DNA from: DATKEH01 sp035546355
Lineage (GTDB): Bacteria > Acidobacteriota > Thermoanaerobaculia > Multivoradales > JAIOJS01
Length of the DNA stretch: 5,918 nucleotides
Direction: 5' to 3'
Assembly: GCA_035546355.1 (NCBI GenBank)
Contig: DATKEH010000383.1
Coordinates: 1-5,918 of the forward strand
Part shown: positions 1 through 5,126 of the stretch, in pieces
Numbering within the stretch: position 1 is the stretch's first letter
Layout of the letters: each line of letters begins with the position of its first letter
Program-made: the position numbers and the translations under genes
The notes under the pieces: model-generated
Database searches by the model: none
What the model was told of the DNA's origin: nothing
What the model saw: only the letters and a program-made list of their open reading frames with translations

Positions 1-1
1 G

Positions 2-106
2 CCGCCTCCGCCGCCGCGGGCCGAGCCGCCGCCGCCGCCGCCGGCCCCGCCGCCGCCACCCCAGCCGACGGCGCCGCCCAGGCCGCGCCCGCCCTCGCCG
101 GACCAC
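2..106 (+). repeat. CCG-rich low-complexity tract encoding a polyproline tether
   Basis: Nearly uninterrupted CCG/CCC/GCC codons, including six consecutive CCG codons at about 26-43, encode a Pro-dominated segment of the partial PilP/GspC-like protein. Such segments act as stiff spacers across the periplasm. As a trinucleotide run it is also prone to length change by slippage. Confidence 0.8.
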
Positions 107-304
107 CTCAAGTTCCTGGGCCGCTTCGGCAGCGCCGCCCAGCCGATCGCCGTGCTGACAAGCGGCGCCGAGCTCTACAACGTACGAGAGGGTGACGTGA
201 TCGAAGGCAGGTTCGTGATCGCGGGCATAGGCTATGAATCGATCGACATCGGCTTCGTCGGGTTCCCCGACGAGCCACCCAAGCGATTGCCGGTGGGGCG
301 CTGA
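2..304 (+). CDS. PilP/GspC-like periplasmic secretin-linking protein (C-terminal part, 5' end outside window)
   Basis: An open frame enters from the left edge and ends at TGA 302-304, leaving 100 residues. The first 34 or so are a proline-rich tether (runs of CCG codons, with a few Ala, Arg, Gln and Glu). A compact beta-rich domain follows (about residues 36-100): it starts DHLKFLGRFG, continues PIAVLTSGAELYNVREGD, then has alternating hydrophobic strands (RFVIAGIGYESIDIGFVGFP). A 'G...ly.V.eGD.i.g.f.i..I....i.i.f' pattern is what I expect of the homology region of PilP and GspC, inner-membrane-anchored proteins that reach across the periplasm to the secretin N-domains. The missing N-terminus should carry a membrane anchor or lipobox. 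The secretin gene follows 33 bases later, the usual order in pilus and T2SS operons. Assignment rests on fold pattern plus context; PilP and GspC cannot be separated from this fragment. Confidence 0.72.
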   Translation, partial: PPPPPRAEPPPPPPAPPPPPQPTAPPRPRPPSPDHLKFLGRFGSAAQPIAVLTSGAELYNVREGDVIEGRFVIAGIGYESIDIGFVGFPDEPPKRLPVGR

Positions 305-322
305 CGGCGCCGCGGGATTCAC

Positions 323-328
323 GGAGGG
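323..328 (+). promoter_or_regulatory. Ribosome binding site of the secretin gene (decides the start)
   Basis: GGAGGG lies directly against the first in-frame ATG (329), which is too close for initiation there. It sits 9 bases before the second in-frame ATG (338), a normal spacing. This favours 338 as the start. Confidence 0.7.
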
Positions 329-337
329 ATGGCAGTG

Positions 338-2812
338 ATGAATCGACGGCTGGCATGGGCGCTGGCCCCCCTCTTGGTGGTGCTGGTGGGGTGCGCCGGC
401 TTCGCCGATTATCGTCGCGCGCAGATCGCCGAGCAGGAGGGGGACTGGGACGAGGCGGTGCTGCGCTACCTGGAGCTGGTGGAGCAGGACCCCGGCAGGA
501 TCGAGTATCGCGCCGCCCTGCTGCGGGCCAAGATCAGGGCCTCGCAGCAGCACTTCGAGCTCGGGCGGCGGTTCCATGAAGCCGGCGCCCTGGAGCGCGC
601 CCTGGTCGAATACCGCCAGGCCGTCGAGCTCGACCCCACCAACCAGTACGCCTTCGTGGAGCTGAGCAAGGTGCGCGAGGAGCTGACCATGCGCCAGGAG
701 GCGCGCGGCTCGCTGCAGACGCTGGACGAGATGAAGCGGGAGGCGCGGGCGCGGGCGCAGCCGCCGCTGCTCGAGCCGCGCTCCCCCGAGCCGATCTCGC
801 TCGAGTTCCCGCAGTCGGTGGCGGTCAAGGACATCTACCGCGCTCTCGGCAAGGCCTACGGCATCAACGTGCTGTTCGACCCCAACCTGAAGGACCAGGA
901 GATCGCCATCGAGCTCGAGGAGGTGACGGCGCAGGACGCCCTGGAGATCCTGATGCGGGCCGCCGGGCACTTCTACAAGGTGCTCGACGAGCACACCATC
1001 CTGATCGCCGCCGACACGCCGCAGAACCGGCGCGCCTACGAAGACCTGGTGATCCAGACCTTCTTCCTGTCCAACGCCGAGGTCAAGGACGTCATGACCA
1101 TGCTGCGCACGCTGGTCGACGCCAAGAAGATCGCCTCCAACGACCGGCTCAACGCCATCATCATGCGCGACTCGGCGGATCGGGTGAAGGTGGCCGAGCG
1201 GATCATCGAGACCAACGACAAGGCGCGCGCCGAGGTGGTCATCGACGTCGAGCTTTTGCAGGTCAACTCGCAGAAGGTGCGCGACCTGGGGGTGTCGCTG
1301 TCGAGCTACTCGGTGACCCAGAGCCTGGACGTCGGCCAGGACGCCGCGTTGCGCCTCTCCGATCTCGAGTTCCTCAACCAGAACCACTGGGCGATCACCA
1401 TCCCCAACTTCCTCTACAGCTTCATCAAGAGCAATACCGAGGCGGAGGTGCTGGCCAGGCCGCAGCTGCGCATCAGCGAGGGCGAGAAGGCGTCGCTGCA
1501 CATCGGCGACCGGGTGCCGATCCCCACCACCACCTTCAATACCGCCAACACCATCGGCGGCAACATCGTGCCGATCACCTCGTTCCAGTACACCGACATC
1601 GGCATCAAGATCAACATCGAGCCGCGCGTGCACCACAACCTCGAGGTGACCCTCAAGCTCACGGTCGAGGTTTCCAACCTCGCCGGTTCGGTGACCGGCG
1701 CCAGTGGTCAGGAGCAGCCGATCATCGGCACGCGCAACATCCAGACCACGATCCGGCTCAAGGACGGCGAGACCAACTTCCTCGCCGGGCTGTTGCGCAC
1801 CGACGAGACCTCCAGCGACACCGGGGTGCCGGGCCTGTCGGAAATCCCCGTCGTCGGCAGGCTGTTCTCGCGTACGAACCGCAACGCCCAGCGCACCGAC
1901 GTCATCCTCACCATGACCCCGCACATCATCCGCCGCTCCGACATCATCGAGGCGGACCTGCTGCCGATCTGGGTCGGCACCGAGCAGAACATCACCTTCC
2001 GGGCGCAGAGCCCGCGGGTCGAGTCGGAGGTCGAGGGCCCCTTCGACGAGGGCACCTCGGCGGCCGAGCGGGTTCGCGAGCTGATCCGCCAGCGGGTGCA
2101 GGAGTTGCCGCGGGGCCTGCAGGATCGGGCCGAGCCCGAGAGCGGGGAGGAGCCGCCCGAGCCGCCGCCGGGGGTGGAGCTGGTGCCGGGGCTGCCGCCG
2201 AGCGACATCTTCGCCGAGCCCGAGCCGGAGGAGATCCCGGAGGAGGAGCCCGAGATCTTCGAGGAGGAGATCCCGGAGGAGGAGCCGGAGCTGCGCAGCG
2301 GCCTCGCCGCTCCCGCTCCGCAGGCTCCCGCGCTGGCCGCCGCCGCGGCATCCGCCGAAGGCGTCGACCTGCGGTTGGTGCCGCAGGACCTGCGGGTCCG
2401 CGCCGGCGACCGCTTCGACGTGCGGGTCGAGCTGGACAGCGGGCTGGCGGTGTCGCACCTCCCCCTGGTCATGGTGTTCGACCCGGCGGTGCTGGAGGTC
2501 GCGGGTTGGAAGGCGGGCGATGCCCTGGGCGGGGGCGACGAGGCGCAGGTGCTGGTCGCCGAAGCCGAGCCCGGCCGCGTCCTGGTCGGCGCCAGCCGCC
2601 TCGGCGAGCGCCCAGGGGTCCGGGGTCAGGGTACGGTCGTCACCATCACCTTCACCGCCGTGGGCGGCGGCAGCTCCCCCATCGGCATCGTCGAGCCGCG
2701 GGCCCTCGGCGCGGGCCTCGACGAGCTGACGCCGGTGACTGTCGAGGGCGCCAGGGTGACGGTGCATCCCGAGAGCGAGAAGCCGGAACGCCCGGCGCGC
2801 CAGGAGTCGTGA
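338..2812 (+). CDS. Outer-membrane secretin (GspD/PilQ superfamily) with N-terminal lipobox and TPR, C-terminal cohesin-like domain
   Basis: The 824-residue product (827 if ATG 329 is used) should form the oligomeric outer-membrane channel of a T2SS or type IV pilus-like machine. Domains, numbered from ATG 338: signal peptide with lipobox LVGC (Cys19); TPR-like helices about 22-118, including a GDWDEAVLRYLELVEQDP motif; STN/N0 domain 152-226; one secretin_N domain 237-297; secretin core about 298-535. The core ends in family hallmarks: GTRNIQTTIRLKDGE, the VPGLSEIPVVGRLFS turn and TDVILTMTPHII. An acidic Pro/Glu linker (about 598-652) and an Ala/Pro stretch lead to a beta-rich cohesin-like domain (about 676-812: RAGDRFDVRVELDS, MVFDPAVLEV, GTVVTITFTA). 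N2/N3 domains seem absent, which is closer to PilQ than to GspD. The secretin call is secure. The cohesin call rests on motif pattern, and whether the gene belongs to a T2SS or a pilus is open. Confidence 0.95.
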   Translation: MNRRLAWALAPLLVVLVGCAGFADYRRAQIAEQEGDWDEAVLRYLELVEQDPGRIEYRAALLRAKIRASQQHFELGRRFHEAGALERALVEYRQAVELDPTNQYAFVELSKVREELTMRQEARGSLQTLDEMKREARARAQPPLLEPRSPEPISLEFPQSVAVKDIYRALGKAYGINVLFDPNLKDQEIAIELEEVTAQDALEILMRAAGHFYKVLDEHTILIAADTPQNRRAYEDLVIQTFFLSNAEVKDVMTMLRTLVDAKKIASNDRLNAIIMRDSADRVKVAERIIETNDKARAEVVIDVELLQVNSQKVRDLGVSLSSYSVTQSLDVGQDAALRLSDLEFLNQNHWAITIPNFLYSFIKSNTEAEVLARPQLRISEGEKASLHIGDRVPIPTTTFNTANTIGGNIVPITSFQYTDIGIKINIEPRVHHNLEVTLKLTVEVSNLAGSVTGASGQEQPIIGTRNIQTTIRLKDGETNFLAGLLRTDETSSDTGVPGLSEIPVVGRLFSRTNRNAQRTDVILTMTPHIIRRSDIIEADLLPIWVGTEQNITFRAQSPRVESEVEGPFDEGTSAAERVRELIRQRVQELPRGLQDRAEPESGEEPPEPPPGVELVPGLPPSDIFAEPEPEEIPEEEPEIFEEEIPEEEPELRSGLAAPAPQAPALAAAAASAEGVDLRLVPQDLRVRAGDRFDVRVELDSGLAVSHLPLVMVFDPAVLEVAGWKAGDALGGGDEAQVLVAEAEPGRVLVGASRLGERPGVRGQGTVVTITFTAVGGGSSPIGIVEPRALGAGLDELTPVTVEGARVTVHPESEKPERPARQES
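2228..2286 (+). repeat. Two-copy tandem repeat in the acidic linker of the secretin
   Basis: A 23-base unit (begins GAGGAGATCCCGG) occurs identically at 2228-2250 and 2264-2286, a 36-base period. It encodes two EEIPEEEPE blocks in 12-residue register between the secretin core and the cohesin-like domain. The identity at DNA level suggests a recent in-frame duplication in a disordered, strongly negative linker. Confidence 0.8.
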
Positions 2813-2818
2813 GGGGAG
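2812..2818 (+). promoter_or_regulatory. Ribosome binding site of the first pseudopilin gene
   Basis: AGGGGAG overlaps the last base of the secretin stop codon and lies 8 bases before GTG 2827. This supports 2827 as the start rather than GTG 2809, which overlaps the secretin TGA. Confidence 0.6.
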
Positions 2819-2826
2819 TCCGCAGC

Positions 2827-3303
2827 GTGTCTGGCGCCCGACTCCGCCGCCGCTCCGAGGCCGGCTTCACCCTGGCCGAGCTGGTCATGGTGTGCGCCGT
2901 CATGGTGACGCTGGCGGCGGTGGCGCTGCCGGTGGCCAAGTTCACCCACAAGCGCGCCAAGGAGGCCGAGCTGCGCCACCACCTGCGCACCATGCGCTAC
3001 GCCATCGACGAGCACAAGCGCTACAGCGACGCCGGGCTGCTGCCGGTGGAGCTCGGCACCGACGGCTATCCCGAGAGCCTGGAGCTGCTGGTCGAGGGCG
3101 TCGACGTCGTCGGTCAGATCGACAAGCGGGTACGCTTCCTGCGCCGCATCCCGGTCGACCCGATGATCGGCGAGGCGGAGTGGGGGCTGCGCAGCTACCA
3201 GGACGACTGGGACAGCGACAGCTGGGGCGGCGAGGATGTCTACGACGTCTACTCGCTGAGCCAGGGAGTCGGGCTCGACGGCGTGCCCTATCGCCGGTGG
3301 TGA
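2827..3303 (+). CDS. GspG-like pseudopilin / type IV pilin-like protein (first of three)
   Basis: The 158-residue product has a class III prepilin signal: a short basic leader (MSGARLRRRSEAG), then cleavage after Gly13 before FTLAE, with Glu at mature position 5 and a hydrophobic helix to about residue 38. The helix continues amphipathically (HKRAKEAELRHHLRTMRYAID) as in pilin N-termini. The soluble part has the GspG pattern 'YPESLELLVEG', 'RRIPVDPM' and a C-terminal 'DVYDVYSLSQGVGLDGVPY' loop resembling the calcium-binding end of GspG. A prepilin peptidase, not in the window, would process it, and it would join the periplasmic pseudopilus. The start is taken as GTG 2827 by Shine-Dalgarno spacing; GTG 2809, overlapping the secretin stop as GTGA, would add six residues. 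The gene is almost certainly translated with the secretin. GspG is the closest T2SS equivalent, but a type IV pilin role is possible. Confidence 0.9.
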   Translation: MSGARLRRRSEAGFTLAELVMVCAVMVTLAAVALPVAKFTHKRAKEAELRHHLRTMRYAIDEHKRYSDAGLLPVELGTDGYPESLELLVEGVDVVGQIDKRVRFLRRIPVDPMIGEAEWGLRSYQDDWDSDSWGGEDVYDVYSLSQGVGLDGVPYRRW

Positions 3304-3308
3304 CGCCG

Positions 3309-3746
3309 ATGCCGAGACCGCGACAGCCCGCTCCGACATCGCAGGGCGGCTTCACCCTCCTCGAGCTGATCATCGTCGTGGCGGTGATCGGCATCCTCGC
3401 CACCATCGCCCTGCCGCGCATGCTGCACACGCCGCAGAAGGCGGCGGAGGCGGCGCTCAAGACGGACCTGCGCGTCCTGCGCGACAACCTCGACCAGTAC
3501 TACGCCGACAAGGGGCACTATCCGACTTCGCTGGAGGCGTTGGTCGAAGAGGGGTACCTGCGGGCCATCCCCGTCGATCCCATCACCAAGAGCGCCGACA
3601 GCTGGAAGCCGGTGTACGAGGAGCTCGACTTCGACCAGCAGCCCGCGGAGACCGACCTCCCGGAGGGCGGCGAGCAGGGGATCATGGACGTCAAGTCGGG
3701 GGCCGAGGGCACGACCCTGGACGGCACGCCCTACGGAGAGCTGTGA
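3309..3746 (+). CDS. GspG-like pseudopilin / type IV pilin-like protein (second of three)
   Basis: The 145-residue product has a short leader ending SQGG, cleavage before FTLLE (Glu at mature position 5) and a textbook hydrophobic helix (LIIVVAVIGILATIALP, ending about residue 36). Next come an amphipathic helix with LRVLRDNLDQYYADKGHYP, then SLEALVEEGYLRAIPVDP, which is highly typical of GspG. The C-terminus (GIMDVKSGAEGTTLDGTPY) matches the GspG end loop. Its layout parallels the preceding pseudopilin (YP.SLE.LVE, IPVDP, LDG.PY), so the two look like an old tandem duplication. ATG 3309 is chosen with a GGTGG-like site 8 bases upstream. GTG 3297 or GTG 3300 (overlapping the previous TGA) would extend the leader by three or four residues. 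Being closest to consensus, this is the best candidate for the major pseudopilin. Confidence 0.92.
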   Translation: MPRPRQPAPTSQGGFTLLELIIVVAVIGILATIALPRMLHTPQKAAEAALKTDLRVLRDNLDQYYADKGHYPTSLEALVEEGYLRAIPVDPITKSADSWKPVYEELDFDQQPAETDLPEGGEQGIMDVKSGAEGTTLDGTPYGEL

Positions 3747-3750
3747 GGCG

Positions 3751-4500
3751 ATGAGCAGCGTTCGCGAAGAGCGGGCCGCGGGCGCCCGCGGAGACGGCGG
3801 CGAGGCGGGCTACAACCTGGTCATCCTGATGGTCCTGATCACGCTGCTCAACATCGCCGTCGCCATGGCGATGCCGCTGTGGTCGACGGCGATGCGGCGG
3901 GACCGCGAAGAGGAGCTGATCTTCCGCGGCCTGCAGTACGCCGAGGCGATCCGCGTCTTCGAGCAGCGCCAGGGGCGGCTGCCAGTGCGCCTCGAGGAGC
4001 TGCTGGAGGTCGAGCCGCGCTCGATTCGTCGGCTGTGGGAAGACCCGATCACCGGCAGCCGCCGGTGGGGGGTCCTGTTCGCCAGCGGTCCGCAGGGGGA
4101 CCTGCCCGGCGAGCCGCCAACCGGCACCAGCGGCCTGCCGGCCCCCGCAGCCCCGGCGGGCGAGCCGAACGGCGGCGGTGAGGGGGCGGGCGCGGCGAGC
4201 GGACAGACGCTCACCCGCGGCCCCATTCGCGGCGTCTACAGCCGCAGCCGCGACGAGGCGATCAAGACGTTTCTCGGGCGGCAGCGCTATCACCAGTGGC
4301 ACTTCACCATCGAGCTGGTGGCCAACGCCCAGGCGAGCCCCCACGTGCAGGGGGTCAACTGGAGCCCGCGCATGGGGGCGCAGTGGATCGGTCGCCCCTT
4401 CAGGCCGGGCCTGGGCCCGGTGCAGCCGGGCGCGCCGCCGCCGGGCACGCCGCCGCCGGGCACGCCGCTCCAGCCGTCGGCCGGCCGGCGCTCGGGCTGA
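3751..4500 (+). CDS. Divergent pilin-like protein (third of three), no Glu5, Pro/Gly-rich insert and tail
   Basis: The 249-residue product has a long charged leader, then Gly20-Tyr21 and a hydrophobic helix (residues 21-44) ending MPLWSTAMRRDREEELIFRG. This resembles a prepilin, but mature position 5 is Ile instead of the conserved Glu, as in minor pseudopilins of GspK type. Residues 46-105 form an amphipathic helix and a GspG-like 'RLPVRLEELLEVEP...RRLWEDPITG' segment. A low-complexity Pro/Gly/Ala insert (about 113-150) separates this from a second conserved-looking part (GPIRGVYSRSRDEAIKTFLG, YHQWHFTIEL). The tail is Pro/Gly-rich with three PPG-type repeats. The start follows the previous stop by four bases, with GAGG only two bases upstream. 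Role is inferred: a minor pseudopilin or filament-tip/assembly factor of the same machine. Processing by the prepilin peptidase is uncertain. Confidence 0.85.
   Translation: MSSVREERAAGARGDGGEAGYNLVILMVLITLLNIAVAMAMPLWSTAMRRDREEELIFRGLQYAEAIRVFEQRQGRLPVRLEELLEVEPRSIRRLWEDPITGSRRWGVLFASGPQGDLPGEPPTGTSGLPAPAAPAGEPNGGGEGAGAASGQTLTRGPIRGVYSRSRDEAIKTFLGRQRYHQWHFTIELVANAQASPHVQGVNWSPRMGAQWIGRPFRPGLGPVQPGAPPPGTPPPGTPLQPSAGRRSG
4426..4470 (+). repeat. Three copies of a 15-base tandem repeat encoding PG(A/T)PP-type units
   Basis: Units at 4426-4440, 4441-4455 and 4456-4470 share the consensus CCGGGCACGCCGCCG; the first and last carry small changes. They encode PGAPP, PGTPP and PGTPL near the C-terminus of the third pilin-like protein. 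In-frame repeats of this kind vary in number between strains. Confidence 0.85.
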
Positions 4501-4502
4501 GG

Positions 4503-4961
4503 ATGGGCGCGGCAGCGCTTCGCGTCCGCGTGCGCCGCCTGCCGCATGGGCACGGGCTCGAGCTGCCGGCGGCGGCCTCGGCCGGAAGTGCGGGCTACGA
4601 CCTGCGGGCGGCGATCGAAACCCCCCTCGAGCTCGCCCCCGGCGAGCGCCGGCTGGTGCCGACCGGGCTGATCCTGGAGATCCCGCCGGGCTGGGAGGGG
4701 CAGGTGCGGCCGCGCAGCGGCATGGCCCTGCGCGACGGGGTGACGATCCTCAACGCTCCCGGGACGGTCGACAGCGACTACCGCGGCGAGGTCGCCGTGC
4801 TGCTGGTCAACCTCGGCCCGCAGCCGGTGCGGATCGACCGCGGTGACCGCATCGCGCAGCTGGTGTTCGCGCCCGCCGCTGGCGTCGCCTGGGAGGAGGC
4901 GGGCACTCTCTCCCCCAGCCGCCGCGGAGAGGGCGGGTTCGGCTCGACGGGCAGCGGCTGA
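4503..4961 (+). CDS. dut: Deoxyuridine 5'-triphosphate nucleotidohydrolase (dUTPase)
   Basis: The 152-residue cytoplasmic enzyme hydrolyses dUTP to dUMP and pyrophosphate, supplying dUMP for dTTP synthesis and keeping uracil out of DNA. All five motifs of the homotrimeric family are present: AGYDLRA (30-36), RPRSGMAL (69-76), NAPGTVDSDYRGE (84-96, with the Asp and Tyr that contact the nucleoside), RGDRIAQLVF (113-122) and RGEGGFGSTG (141-150, the P-loop-like C-terminal arm). Length matches the family (about 150). The ATG is two bases after the preceding stop, with GAGG directly adjacent, so initiation probably depends on translational coupling. An internal GTG at 4530 would give 143 residues. 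The gene has no obvious functional link with secretion and seems a housekeeping passenger at the operon's end. Confidence 0.97.
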   Translation: MGAAALRVRVRRLPHGHGLELPAAASAGSAGYDLRAAIETPLELAPGERRLVPTGLILEIPPGWEGQVRPRSGMALRDGVTILNAPGTVDSDYRGEVAVLLVNLGPQPVRIDRGDRIAQLVFAPAAGVAWEEAGTLSPSRRGEGGFGSTGSG

Positions 4962-5024
4962 GGGCAGGTCTACGAGCCCCACCGCCGGGGGTGTTACAAG
5001 TGCGTGAACCACCCCGACGGAGGG

Positions 5025-5052
5025 TTGACCGGGATCGCTGCCTGTGTAGACT
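5025..5052 (+). promoter_or_regulatory. Candidate sigma70-type promoter for the TonB-dependent receptor gene
   Basis: TTGACC (5025-5030, five of six to the -35 consensus) is separated by 16 bases from TAGACT (5047-5052, four of six to the -10 consensus, with the key T, A and final T). Transcription would start near 5059, giving a leader of about 68 bases. It sits in the only sizeable gap of the window, right where a new transcription unit is expected. Inferred from sequence only. Confidence 0.5.
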
Positions 5053-5112
5053 CTCCGCTGACCGCTAGGTCCCCGAACAGCAACCGAAGCGAGCGTCACC
5101 GAGAGCGTGCGC

Positions 5113-5120
5113 AAAGGAGG
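5113..5120 (+). promoter_or_regulatory. Strong ribosome binding site of the TonB-dependent receptor gene
   Basis: AAAGGAGG is a near-perfect Shine-Dalgarno sequence 6 bases before ATG 5127. It is clearly stronger than those of the upstream operon genes and fixes the start. Confidence 0.85.
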
Positions 5121-5126
5121 AAGCCC

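Larger units (their letters stand above)
4962..5126. other. Intergenic region between dut and the TonB-dependent receptor gene
   Basis: This 165-base gap is the only sizeable non-coding stretch. It contains a candidate promoter, a small inverted repeat GACC-GCTA-GGTC (5060-5071) close to the expected transcription start, and a strong ribosome binding site. I find no GC hairpin followed by a T run, so termination after dut is either factor-dependent or absent. Confidence 0.7.

Noticed and set aside
2..106. CCG tract considered as a CRISPR-like or regulatory repeat array
   Set aside because: It is a coding trinucleotide run for a polyproline segment, without spacers.
108..356. 82-codon minus-strand open frame opposite the PilP/GspC-like end
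   Set aside because: It is rich in Arg and Ser, has no family features, and covers a + strand frame with a clear domain pattern.
1708..2472. 254-codon minus-strand open frame opposite the secretin gene
   Set aside because: The composition is Ser/Arg/Gly-rich without domains, and it covers the conserved secretin core; it is a high-GC shadow.
2506..2826. Upstream extension of the first pseudopilin frame back to 2506
   Set aside because: The extension overlaps the cohesin-like part of the secretin and would place over 100 Arg/Gly-rich residues before a prepilin signal, which needs a short leader. A ribosome binding site supports GTG 2827.
2626..3339. 237-codon minus-strand open frame opposite the end of the secretin and the first pilin gene
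   Set aside because: It lies codon-on-codon opposite the pilin gene, has low-complexity Val/Ala/Asp/His content and has no recognisable motif.
4977..4994. Possible terminator hairpin after dut (CCCC-ACCGCC-GGGG)
   Set aside because: The stem is only four base pairs and no T run follows.
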